From positions 1 through 11,502 of the forward strand of contig JAGGSY010000176.1 of NCBI GenBank assembly GCA_021158845.1: a stretch of DNA of 11,502 nucleotides. Direction: 5' to 3'. Both the position numbers and the translations under genes were made by a program. Position 1 is the first letter of the stretch; each line of letters starts with the position of its first letter. Source of the DNA: Caldisericia bacterium. Its GTDB lineage: Bacteria > Caldisericota > Caldisericia > B22-G15. Below the pieces are notes generated by a model. It was not told where the DNA came from. It ran no database searches and saw only the letters and a list, made by a program, of their open reading frames with translations. This document shows positions 1 to 6,435 of this stretch, piece after piece.

Positions 1-2
1 AA

Positions 3-455
3 ATAATTATTGAAGCACTTGATAATATGAAGAATAAAATCAAAGAAACATTTGAAGTCACCTATATGAATTCTATAGAGATTAAAATCTTTATAGGAAA
101 AAATTACTTCTATGTGAATGATAAATTAAAGAAGATGGATGTGCCCCCTGTTATAATTAATGGAAGGAGTTTCGCTCCTGTAAGATTTATTGTAGAGGGA
201 ATGGGTGGGAAAGTTAGATGGAATAGAGTAGAGAGAAGCGTTGAGATAATGTACAAAGATAATAATGTAAAACTCTGGATTGATAAAGAGTTTGCATTAT
301 TGAATGGTGAGAAGATGGAAATTGACGAGGATTTAAGAGTAAAACCTTTCATCGCCAATGGGAGAACAATGCTTCCAGTAAGATTTATAGCTAAGGTATT
401 TGGTTTCTCTGTTTCATGGAATCCTTTTGAAAGAAGCGTAACTCTTAAAAATTAG
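3..455 (+). CDS. Copper amine oxidase N-domain-like (stalk) protein, C-terminal part, 5' end outside window
   Basis: The reading frame is open to the left edge, and the first ATG (27-29) has no Shine-Dalgarno site before it. I therefore read this as the C-terminal end of a longer protein rather than a 142-residue gene. Two copies of the copper amine oxidase N-terminal-like repeat are visible. Each has an 'NG-R-[ST]-x-x-PVRFI' core (NGRSFAPVRFI near residue 46 and NGRTMLPVRFI near residue 111, counted from the ATG) followed by a small hydrophobic/Gly stretch, V-x-W-N and a closing beta strand (RSVEI, RSVTL). In thermophiles and Clostridia this domain is usually a terminal module of secreted or surface proteins and is not itself an oxidase. 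That the missing part is an exported protein is inference. It converges on metG, and the two stop codons overlap by 4 bases. Confidence 0.8.
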   Translation: MIIEALDNMKNKIKETFEVTYMNSIEIKIFIGKNYFYVNDKLKKMDVPPVIINGRSFAPVRFIVEGMGGKVRWNRVERSVEIMYKDNNVKLWIDKEFALLNGEKMEIDEDLRVKPFIANGRTMLPVRFIAKVFGFSVSWNPFERSVTLKN

Positions 456-787
456 GTGATTTTAGTTCCATTTGGAACATCTTTATCTGGTGTTAAGATA
501 GAAACGGTACTTTCTGTCGTTGCAGCAAGAAGCATCCCTTGAGAAACTACTCCTCTCAATTTTCTTGGTTTTAGATTTTTAATCACTATTATCTTTTTTC
601 CGATGATTTCCTCTGGTTTGTAATACTGTGCTATTCCTGCTACAAGGGTTCTTGTTTCATCTCCAATGTTTATAGTTAGTTTCAATAGCTTATCAGCACC
701 CTCAATTTTTTCTGCACTAACTATTTCGGCAACTCTTAAGTCTAATTTTTTAAAATCCTCTATTGTGATATATTCTTCTTCAGCCAT
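452..787 (-). CDS. Possible internal product of metG: stand-alone Trbp111-like tRNA-binding protein
   Basis: In frame inside metG, Met522 (ATG at 785-787, minus strand) is preceded by AAGGAGGAA (794-802), with 8 bases between GGAGG and the ATG. This is the same motif and nearly the same spacing as at metG's own start. Translation from here would give exactly the C-terminal OB-fold domain, 111 residues, which is the size of free Trbp111-type tRNA-binding proteins known in some bacteria. The domain boundary and the start coincide. The counter-argument is that the site lies in a Lys/Glu-rich linker whose natural codons (AAG GAG GAA AAA AAG) are purine-rich, so the motif may arise by chance. The product is inferred, not shown. 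Confidence 0.3.
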   Translation of the reverse strand: MAEEEYITIEDFKKLDLRVAEIVSAEKIEGADKLLKLTINIGDETRTLVAGIAQYYKPEEIIGKKIIVIKNLKPRKLRGVVSQGMLLAATTESTVSILTPDKDVPNGTKIT

Positions 788-2350
788 CTTTTTTTCCTCC
801 TTTACTTTTACTTTTTCTTCAACCCTTGGAAAGATTGGTGGAATTTTCTCTATTTTGTATCCACCTTTCCATGGGAAAAGTTTTTCTTTAATTAAAGTTC
901 CTTCCTCTTCTTTCTTTCCTAAAGACTTAAAGAACAGTTTTACACTTTCTGGCATGATGGGTGAAATCAAATGAAGGACAATCTCAAGCCCATGAAGAAC
1001 GGTGGAAAGAACAATTTCAGCCTCTTCCTTGTCTCCCTCTTTAATAAGTCTCCATGGTGCCTTTGAATCAAGATACTTGTTCAGTGTATTTGCGAGTGCA
1101 TTTATTTTAACAGGAACCTCTGAGAGTTTAAGGTCATTGTAGAGACTTATGATTTCATCAAAGGTTTTCTCAAATATTACATAATAACCCCTATCATACC
1201 CTTCACCTAAGGAACCATCAAAGAATTTGACTGCAAGGTTTGTTGTCCTGTTTAAAAGATTTCCAAGATCATTGGCAAGTTCTGTGTTGTATCTTGTTAT
1301 GAATGATGAGTAGGAGAAGTTTCCATCTTCTCCAAAGGTCATATCCCTTAAGATGTAATAACGAAATACATCAATGGCAAGGTTTCTATCTATATTGGTT
1401 TTTTTCATAAACCACTCTATAACCTCATTAGGTTTTATAAAGTTTCCTTTAGACTTACTCATTTTCTCACCTTCAGCAAGCCAGAAGCCATGAGCAAATA
1501 TCTTTTTTGGCAATGGAAGTCCCATTCCCATTAACATTGCAGGCCAGATGACACTATGGAATCGAGTTATATCCTTACCTATAAGATGTAAGTCTGCTGG
1601 CCAATACTTATTAAATTTTTCCTCGTTTTGAAGATAACCTGAGACAGTAACATAGTTTATTAGAGCATCAAACCACACATATATTACGGCATTTGGATCG
1701 CCTGGAACAGGAATTCCCCAACCTATACCTTTTCTTGATATGGATACATCCTTAAGGCCACTCTTGATAAGAGAGAGCATCTCATTGTATCTTGACTTTG
1801 GTTCAACAAAGTCTGGATGAGATAAATAATAATCAAGTAGCTTATCTTCATATTTAGAGAGAGCGAAGAAGTAATTCTCCTCTTTTACTTTCTCAACAGG
1901 TCTTTTACATACAGGGCATAAATTCCCTGGAAGCAACTCATCCTCTGAAAAGAAAGTTTCATCGTATATACAGTACCACCCTTCATATATACCCTTGTAT
2001 ATATCTCCTTTATCCATGAGAGTCTTAAAAAAATGGGTTACAACTTTTTTATGCCTTTCTTCACTTGTTCTTATAAAGGTATCAAAAGAGATATTAAAAT
2101 CTTTGAATGTTTTTTTCCAGAAATCAGAAAGATTATCAACATAATCTTTTACCGGTATCCCTTTCTCATCAGCAACTCTTTTTATCTTTACTGCGTGTTC
2201 ATCAGTTCCTGTTGAGAATAATACATCGTACCCCTGTTTTCTCTTTGCCCTTGCAATTATATCAGCAATACTTGTTGTGTATAAATGCCCAATATGAGGT
2301 CTGTCGTTTACATAGTAAATTGGAGTAGTAACAAAAAACTTCCTATCCAT
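452..2350 (-). CDS. metG: Methionyl-tRNA synthetase with C-terminal tRNA-binding domain
   Basis: Charges tRNA-Met with methionine in the cytoplasm (ATP-dependent, class I). With the start at 2350 the protein has 632 residues. The Rossmann catalytic domain carries HIGH at residues 19-22 and KMSKS at 296-300, and the anticodon-binding helical domain spans roughly 345-475. A charged Lys/Glu linker (about 500-525) leads to an EMAPII/Trbp111-like OB-fold tRNA-binding domain at about 527-632. The zinc-knuckle region has C127, D130, C145 and C148, so one usual Cys is Asp. The frame stays open upstream to 2407, but the start at 2350 is preferred: GGAGG lies 7 bases before it, and MDRKFFVTTPIYYVND matches the normal MetG N-terminus. 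It is the last gene of the tRNA-Arg/TPR/Roadblock/rsmI unit, 74 bases after rsmI. Its stop interlocks with the convergent gene. Confidence 0.97.
   Translation of the reverse strand: MDRKFFVTTPIYYVNDRPHIGHLYTTSIADIIARAKRKQGYDVLFSTGTDEHAVKIKRVADEKGIPVKDYVDNLSDFWKKTFKDFNISFDTFIRTSEERHKKVVTHFFKTLMDKGDIYKGIYEGWYCIYDETFFSEDELLPGNLCPVCKRPVEKVKEENYFFALSKYEDKLLDYYLSHPDFVEPKSRYNEMLSLIKSGLKDVSISRKGIGWGIPVPGDPNAVIYVWFDALINYVTVSGYLQNEEKFNKYWPADLHLIGKDITRFHSVIWPAMLMGMGLPLPKKIFAHGFWLAEGEKMSKSKGNFIKPNEVIEWFMKKTNIDRNLAIDVFRYYILRDMTFGEDGNFSYSSFITRYNTELANDLGNLLNRTTNLAVKFFDGSLGEGYDRGYYVIFEKTFDEIISLYNDLKLSEVPVKINALANTLNKYLDSKAPWRLIKEGDKEEAEIVLSTVLHGLEIVLHLISPIMPESVKLFFKSLGKKEEEGTLIKEKLFPWKGGYKIEKIPPIFPRVEEKVKVKEEKKMAEEEYITIEDFKKLDLRVAEIVSAEKIEGADKLLKLTINIGDETRTLVAGIAQYYKPEEIIGKKIIVIKNLKPRKLRGVVSQGMLLAATTESTVSILTPDKDVPNGTKIT
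794..802 (-). promoter_or_regulatory. Strong Shine-Dalgarno-like site inside metG
   Basis: AAGGAGGAA on the minus strand, spanning the codons for K517, E518 and E519 of MetG, followed 8 bases after GGAGG by the ATG of Met522. It could drive internal initiation at the start of the tRNA-binding domain. Confidence 0.4.
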
Positions 2351-2357
2351 ATCCTTT

Positions 2358-2362
2358 CCTCC
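2358..2362 (-). promoter_or_regulatory. metG ribosome binding site
   Basis: AAGGAGGAA sits on the minus strand with GGAGG at 2358-2362, 7 bases before the ATG at 2350. It decides the start against the upstream in-frame ATG at 2407, which has no comparable site. Confidence 0.8.
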
Positions 2363-2424
2363 TTGTTCTCTTTTAGTAAATTTTAACTTAACTCCTTCAT
2401 ATTTCAAGGGAGCAAAGGAATCAT

Positions 2425-3237
2425 CTATACATCCTTTAACTCTAATCTCTTATAAACTTTGTTTCTTATGCCTTTATATTTATTTGTAAGAAACTTTAAA
2501 ATATCTTTCTTTGTAAATTTTAATTTAAGCAGCAATTCAAAATCACTCTCCCATTCTTCTCTCTCTCCTCCCTCTAAAACCACTGTCCACTCTCCTTTTA
2601 TATTCTTATCTTTAAGAAGGTCTGCCACTTCCTTTAATGTACCTCTTATGACTTCCTCGTGTATCTTTGTTAGTTCCTTTATCAAAGCAATCTTTCTTTC
2701 AGGAAACCTCTTTGCCAGATAGTTAATGGTGTCTATAAGTCTATGAGGTGATTCAAAGAAAACAATGGTGGTATTAAGATAAAAATATTTTTCAACTACC
2801 TTCTCCCTCTCCTTTTCTTTCTTTGGAAGAAAACCTATGAATAAAAATGGCATAGATTTAATTCCAGAGATAACAAGGGATGAAATCACTGAGGAGGGTC
2901 CAGGTATAGTTTTTATCTCTATATCTTCTTTTATACACTCATCTATAAGTTTCTCCCCTGGATCTGATATACAGGGAGTTCCTGCGTCAGACATAAGGGC
3001 TATATTTTTTCCAGATGACAGATACGAGAGAATCTCTTTCCTTCTCTTTTTCTCATTACCTTCATGATATGAAATAAGTCTTTTACTTATCCTGTATCTG
3101 TTTAGTAGCTTACTTGTAACTCTTGTATCCTCACAGACAATTAAATCCACCATTCTTAATACTTTAAGTGCTCTAATGGTGATATCATCAAGGTTACCTA
3201 TGGGACCGCTTACGATGAAAAGTTTTCCTTTATTCAC
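2425..3237 (-). CDS. rsmI: 16S rRNA (cytidine-1402 2'-O)-methyltransferase
   Basis: Methylates the ribose 2'-O of C1402 in the 16S rRNA decoding centre using S-adenosylmethionine; the base is separately modified by RsmH, which is not in this window. The 270-residue protein is of normal family length. It shows the tetrapyrrole-methylase fold landmarks: GPIGNLDD at 11-18 (family GTPIGNLGD), EDTR at 36-39, SDAGTP at 83-88, IPGPSS at 111-116 and FFESPHR at 160-166. A basic C-terminal helix region at about 240-265 is typical of RsmI. The start is a GTG, separated by a single base from the TAA of the Roadblock gene upstream. Only a weak purine stretch precedes it, so translational coupling is likely. 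The next gene in the unit is metG. Confidence 0.94.
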   Translation of the reverse strand: MNKGKLFIVSGPIGNLDDITIRALKVLRMVDLIVCEDTRVTSKLLNRYRISKRLISYHEGNEKKRRKEILSYLSSGKNIALMSDAGTPCISDPGEKLIDECIKEDIEIKTIPGPSSVISSLVISGIKSMPFLFIGFLPKKEKEREKVVEKYFYLNTTIVFFESPHRLIDTINYLAKRFPERKIALIKELTKIHEEVIRGTLKEVADLLKDKNIKGEWTVVLEGGEREEWESDFELLLKLKFTKKDILKFLTNKYKGIRNKVYKRLELKDV

Positions 3238-3238
3238 A

Positions 3239-3586
3239 TTAGTAAGTGCTTCTCAAATGTTTTATAGCTTTATTCAGGTTGTATTTTATTGTTCCCAAAT
3301 TCCCAGCTTTTGTTGTTAGTATAATAAGAACATAATTTAAAATTTTATAGATTAAAAATCTACCCCTCTTTGTCTCCACAATCATTTCCTCTATATCACC
3401 CATCTCAAGGCTATTTGCTATTTCTTCCCAAAATCCTATAATGGAAACTCCCAAACCTCCAAGTACCTTTTCATCAATATCAAGAGAGAGTTTTGCCATA
3501 TGATCTTCAAGATCAGTTGAGTAAAGTACTGCACCAACCACACCTGGAATGTTGATTATTTCGTTTAAAACTTCCTCTTTTCCCAT
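3239..3586 (-). CDS. Roadblock/LC7-domain protein (MglB-like)
   Basis: A 115-residue protein made of a single Roadblock/LC7 domain. It has an N-terminal helix with the 'IPGVVGAVLYSTD' first strand (about 12-25), a long central helix (about 40-60), 'MIVETKRGRFLIYKI' strands (about 68-82), 'YVLIILTTKAGNLG' (about 85-98) and a closing helix. In bacteria such proteins dimerise and often regulate Ras-like GTPases (MglA/MglB) or act as scaffolds. No small GTPase is visible here, so the partner is unknown. AAAGGAG lies 9 bases before the ATG. The ATG overlaps the TAA of the TPR gene by one base (TAATG), and the stop is one base before the rsmI GTG, so it is firmly embedded in the unit. The family assignment is by motif pattern. 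Confidence 0.8.
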   Translation of the reverse strand: MGKEEVLNEIINIPGVVGAVLYSTDLEDHMAKLSLDIDEKVLGGLGVSIIGFWEEIANSLEMGDIEEMIVETKRGRFLIYKILNYVLIILTTKAGNLGTIKYNLNKAIKHLRSTY

Positions 3587-4845
3587 TATATTTTCTCCTT
3601 TCCCTCCTTTAGTGCTTTTGTAAACATTTCTATTGCCTCTCTATACATTCTTTTCTTAAGATACTCCATTCCTTTATTCTTAAAGTATTCCACTCCCTTT
3701 CCTTTAGTATCAGAAAAAGTCTCTTTAACTACCTCGCTTTCTGATGTCTCTTCCTGTTGAGATACTTCCTCGGTTTCCTGAATTTCTAATTCTTTAAGAG
3801 GTCCCCCTTTTTCTTCTATCTTCTCTGGAATTTCCTCCTCTGTCACAATAACTTCTTCAGGAATTTTCTCCTCCAAGGGTTTCTGCGGTTTCTGCTCGTT
3901 GGTTGAGGTTTCAGGAGTTTCTTCTCCAGCTACAGTTTTTTCGGAAATTTCTAATTCTTCTTGAGGTTTTTCTATTCTCTCTGACTTTAGAATACTTTTG
4001 AATTCTTTGAGTGTATATTCCACTATAGTTTTCTCTAAATCTCTCATTTCAGATAGATCATTTATATCTATGTGAACACTCTCTATATTCTTTGCCTCTT
4101 CTTTTAATTCAGGGAGAAGCGGATTAACTTCAAATGCCTTTTTCCAGTTTTCTTCCTTTCTTGGATTATCACCTATAATGGAGTACACCTTACCTAAATT
4201 GTATAAAGCTTTAGGATAATAAGGATGATAGATTAATATTTTTTCTAAAACAGAGATTGCCTCAGACATCTTATCTTCCTGCATGAGAGATATTGCATAG
4301 AGAAGTTCATATGGAATATTCTCTCCCTTCTCCTCCTTAATTCTTAAAACACTGGATGAGGAGATGAAGCCTTCTTTAACTTTTTCTTCAATTTTTTCAA
4401 ATTCTGAACCTGTGATATCTAAAGTTTTTCCCTGTTTCTCATAAATACATATTAATAGGTCCCTTATGTAATTTACATCAGGATTGTACTCAAATCCTGA
4501 TTTTAGAGTTGCCTCTGCCTCTTTTAACCTATCCATTTTTATATATGTTAATGCAAGAAACAGATGAGCAAGCGGATTTTCTGGGTCGATTTTTAAAGCA
4601 TGTTTAAATTCTTCTTCTGCTGAATTCAGTTCATTTTTTAGTAAATAGGAAAGACCTAAATCTACCTGCAGTCTGAGGAACCATGGTGAGTTAAGTAATC
4701 CTTTTAAACTCACAAGCAGTGCTTTATCATACTCACCAGTAAGTATGAGGTACTCAGCATATAACGATTGAGAGGTTAGAAGATAAAGATTTCTCTCCGC
4801 TTTTTTTCTATAGTATTCTCTTCTTTCCAAAAATTTATTATTCAT
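3586..4845 (-). CDS. TPR-repeat protein with Glu/Pro-rich linker and C-terminal TPR
   Basis: 419 residues, with no signal peptide or membrane segment seen. Residues about 25-135 and 180-245 contain tetratricopeptide repeats; the clearest are around 61-90 (SYLLKNELNSAEEEFKHALK), 95-122 and 213-241. Residues about 290-375 form a low-complexity Glu/Pro/Thr-rich linker that should be disordered. The C-terminus (about 388-416, GMEYLKKRMYREAIEMFTKA) is one further TPR-like helix pair. The frame is open upstream to 4887, but that extension is only the antisense-free translation of tRNA-Arg, so ATG 4845 is the start. AAAGGGGA lies 3 bases before it, closer than usual. It likely acts as a protein-protein scaffold, perhaps for the Roadblock protein encoded directly after it; this is inferred from the TAATG overlap alone. 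Confidence 0.82.
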   Translation of the reverse strand: MNNKFLERREYYRKKAERNLYLLTSQSLYAEYLILTGEYDKALLVSLKGLLNSPWFLRLQVDLGLSYLLKNELNSAEEEFKHALKIDPENPLAHLFLALTYIKMDRLKEAEATLKSGFEYNPDVNYIRDLLICIYEKQGKTLDITGSEFEKIEEKVKEGFISSSSVLRIKEEKGENIPYELLYAISLMQEDKMSEAISVLEKILIYHPYYPKALYNLGKVYSIIGDNPRKEENWKKAFEVNPLLPELKEEAKNIESVHIDINDLSEMRDLEKTIVEYTLKEFKSILKSERIEKPQEELEISEKTVAGEETPETSTNEQKPQKPLEEKIPEEVIVTEEEIPEKIEEKGGPLKELEIQETEEVSQQEETSESEVVKETFSDTKGKGVEYFKNKGMEYLKKRMYREAIEMFTKALKEGKEKI

Positions 4846-4855
4846 TTTCCCCTTT

Positions 4856-4931
4856 TGGTGCGCCCGAGAGGATTCGAACCTCCACACGTAGCTCCGGAAA
4901 CTACTGCTCTATCCAGTTGAGCTACGGGCGC
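4856..4931 (-). tRNA. tRNA-Arg, anticodon CCG, CCA encoded
   Basis: Complete 76-base cloverleaf. The acceptor stem GCGCCCG/CGGGCGC is seven G-C pairs. The D stem is GCTC/GAGC with A20 in the loop (an arginine identity base). The anticodon stem GTAGT/GCTAC encloses the loop TTCCGGA, giving anticodon CCG, which reads CGG. The variable loop has 4 bases, the T stem GGAGG/CCTCT carries TTCGAAT, the discriminator is A73 and CCA is in the gene. The G-C-rich stems stand out in this AT-rich DNA and fit a thermophile. The TPR gene ATG follows 10 bases after CCA, with no terminator between. CGG is rare in this window: in a non-exhaustive read I noticed it once, near the end of rpsF. Confidence 0.97.
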
Positions 4932-4940
4932 TTTGCTTTT

Positions 4941-4969
4941 ATTGTATAATAAAATAAAAACTTCTTCAA
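4941..4969 (-). promoter_or_regulatory. Probable sigma-70-type promoter for tRNA-Arg and the downstream unit
   Basis: On the minus strand, TTGAAG (4969-4964) and TACAAT (4946-4941) are separated by exactly 17 bases. They match the -35 consensus at 4 of 6 and the -10 consensus at 5 of 6. The predicted start near 4934 leaves a leader of only about three bases before tRNA position 1 (4931), as is common for tRNA genes. It overlaps the rtcB leader. Confidence 0.6.
4945..4950 (+). promoter_or_regulatory. Candidate -10 box for rtcB
   Basis: Perfect TATAAT on the plus strand. The predicted start near 4957 would give a leader of about 24 bases. No good -35 is visible at the expected distance, which falls inside the tRNA gene, and TG lies directly before the box rather than one base away. 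It overlaps the opposite-strand -10 of the tRNA promoter at 4945-4946. Confidence 0.4.
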
Positions 4970-4974
4970 GGAGG
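4970..4974 (+). promoter_or_regulatory. rtcB ribosome binding site
   Basis: AAGGAGGAA with GGAGG at 4970-4974, 6 bases before the ATG at 4981. It selects this start over the in-frame upstream ATG at 4933, which lies in the promoter. The site partly overlaps the -35 of the opposite-strand tRNA promoter (4964-4969). Confidence 0.8.
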
Positions 4975-4980
4975 AAGATT

Positions 4981-6435
4981 ATGGAAATAAGAAGAGAGCA
5001 TCTTAAGAAACTATCAGATACAAAATTTATGATACCCATTGGAACCATTCCTGGCATGAGAGTTCCTGGAATAATATATGTGAATGAAAAATTGCTTCCA
5101 AAAGTTCTTTCTGATAGATCTCCACTTCAAGTTGCAAATGTAGCCACCCTTCCAGGGATTGTAAAGGCATCTCTTGCTATGCCTGATATACACTGGGGAT
5201 ATGGGTTTCCCATTGGTGGAGTTGCTGCATTTAGAGTTGAAGATGGTATTATTTCACCGGGTGGGGTTGGATACGATATAAATTGCGGAGTGAGATTGCT
5301 TAGAACAAACTTTAAAAGGGATGATGTGGAGAAGAAATTGGACAAACTACTTTCAGTGCTCTTCAATAATATACCTTCAGGTGTTGGATCCAGCGGAAAG
5401 TTGAGACTCAGACCCAACGATCTCAATCCTGTTTTAAAAGATGGGGTAAGGTGGGCTATAAGAAAGGGTTATGGAAGGGAGGAAGATCTTGAAACCATAG
5501 AGGAACATGGGAGTATGTCCGGAGCTGACCCCAATATGGTTTCAAGGAGAGCAAAGGAACGAGGAGCGCCCCAACTGGGAACTCTTGGTGCAGGAAACCA
5601 CTTTCTTGAAATACAGGTTGTTGAAGAAATTTATAGAGAGGATATAGCGAAAGTAATGGGTTTGTTTAAGGGACAGGTAACAGTTCTTATACACACTGGA
5701 AGTAGAGGTTTAGGACACCAGGTTGCATCTGACTATATTGAGGTTATGAGTAATGCTGCAAGAAAATATAGAATAAGACTTCCTGACCCTCAACTTGCAT
5801 GCGCTCCCTTTAACTCTCCAGAGGCAAGAAGGTATTTTGCAGCAATGGTTTCTGCTGCAAATTTTGCATGGACAAACAGACAATTAATAACTCACTGGAC
5901 AAGGGAGAGCTTCCGTGAAGTTTTTGGAATCTCTGATAGGGAGATAGGGCTTGAGATAGTCTATGATGTAGCCCATAACATCGCAAAGGTGGAAAACCAT
6001 AACATTGATGGAAAACAGATGAAACTTGTTGTTCATAGAAAGGGTGCAACAAGAGCCTTTGCTCCTGGACGTAGTGAGATTCCTGAGAAGTATAAAAGTA
6101 TAGGTCAGCCAGTTCTTGTTCCGGGAGATATGGGAAGATACTCTTTTGTATTGGTTGGTACTAATAAAGCAATGAAAGAGACCTTCGGATCCTCATGTCA
6201 TGGAGCGGGAAGAATGATGAGTAGACATGAAGCATTAAGGAGACAGAGTGCAGGTAAAGTGCTTGGAAGTATGAGAGATAAGGGAATTCTTGTGAAGGCA
6301 AAGAGCAATAAGACCCTTGTTGAAGAGGCGCCTGAGGCATACAAGGATGTAAGCAATGTGGTTGATGTACTGCATAAGGAGGGAATATCAATAAAAGTTG
6401 CAAAGATGAGACCTATTGCTGTTATGAAAGGATGA
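4981..6435 (+). CDS. rtcB: RNA-splicing ligase RtcB (3'-phosphate/5'-OH RNA ligase)
   Basis: Joins RNA 3'-phosphate or 2',3'-cyclic phosphate ends to 5'-OH ends, using GTP and Mn2+; it works in RNA repair and, in archaea and eukaryotes, tRNA splicing. At 484 residues it matches the long RtcB type (Pyrococcus horikoshii, about 481) rather than the roughly 408-residue E. coli type. The metal and guanylylation residues line up with the archaeal enzyme at a constant offset of 3-4: D99 and C102 in GGVGYDINCGV, H207 in GAGNHFLE, H238 in IHTGSRGLGH, H332 in DVAHNIAKVENHN, and the nucleophile H407 in SCHGAGRMMSR. No intein is present. Neither archease nor RtcA is in the window. It is divergent from tRNA-Arg and overlaps the next gene by four bases (ATGA). 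Start chosen by GGAGG at 4970. Confidence 0.97.
   Translation: MEIRREHLKKLSDTKFMIPIGTIPGMRVPGIIYVNEKLLPKVLSDRSPLQVANVATLPGIVKASLAMPDIHWGYGFPIGGVAAFRVEDGIISPGGVGYDINCGVRLLRTNFKRDDVEKKLDKLLSVLFNNIPSGVGSSGKLRLRPNDLNPVLKDGVRWAIRKGYGREEDLETIEEHGSMSGADPNMVSRRAKERGAPQLGTLGAGNHFLEIQVVEEIYREDIAKVMGLFKGQVTVLIHTGSRGLGHQVASDYIEVMSNAARKYRIRLPDPQLACAPFNSPEARRYFAAMVSAANFAWTNRQLITHWTRESFREVFGISDREIGLEIVYDVAHNIAKVENHNIDGKQMKLVVHRKGATRAFAPGRSEIPEKYKSIGQPVLVPGDMGRYSFVLVGTNKAMKETFGSSCHGAGRMMSRHEALRRQSAGKVLGSMRDKGILVKAKSNKTLVEEAPEAYKDVSNVVDVLHKEGISIKVAKMRPIAVMKG

Noticed and set aside
465..478. Inverted repeat GTTCC-ATTT-GGAAC near the convergent end of metG as a terminator
   Set aside because: The stem is only 5 bp, neither side is followed by a convincing T-run, and the bases are explained by the MetG codons for VPNGT.
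2351..2424. A regulatory leader (T-box or riboswitch) or tiny leader peptides between rsmI and metG
   Set aside because: At 74 bases the gap is too short for a T-box. The possible 5-6 codon ORFs there have no independent support, and only a weak bulged CTCCTT/AAGGGAG pairing is visible.
4846..4887. N-terminal extension of the TPR protein into the tRNA gene
   Set aside because: The extra residues (MWRFESSRAHQ) are the usual spurious translation of a tRNA T-arm and acceptor stem.
4856..4931. tRNA-Arg as an attachment site for an integrated element
   Set aside because: No integrase, no partial tRNA repeat and no change in gene style nearby; both flanks are housekeeping genes.
5810..6403. Antisense open frames within rtcB
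   Set aside because: They are shadows of strongly conserved RtcB codons, with no ribosome binding sites or recognisable domains.
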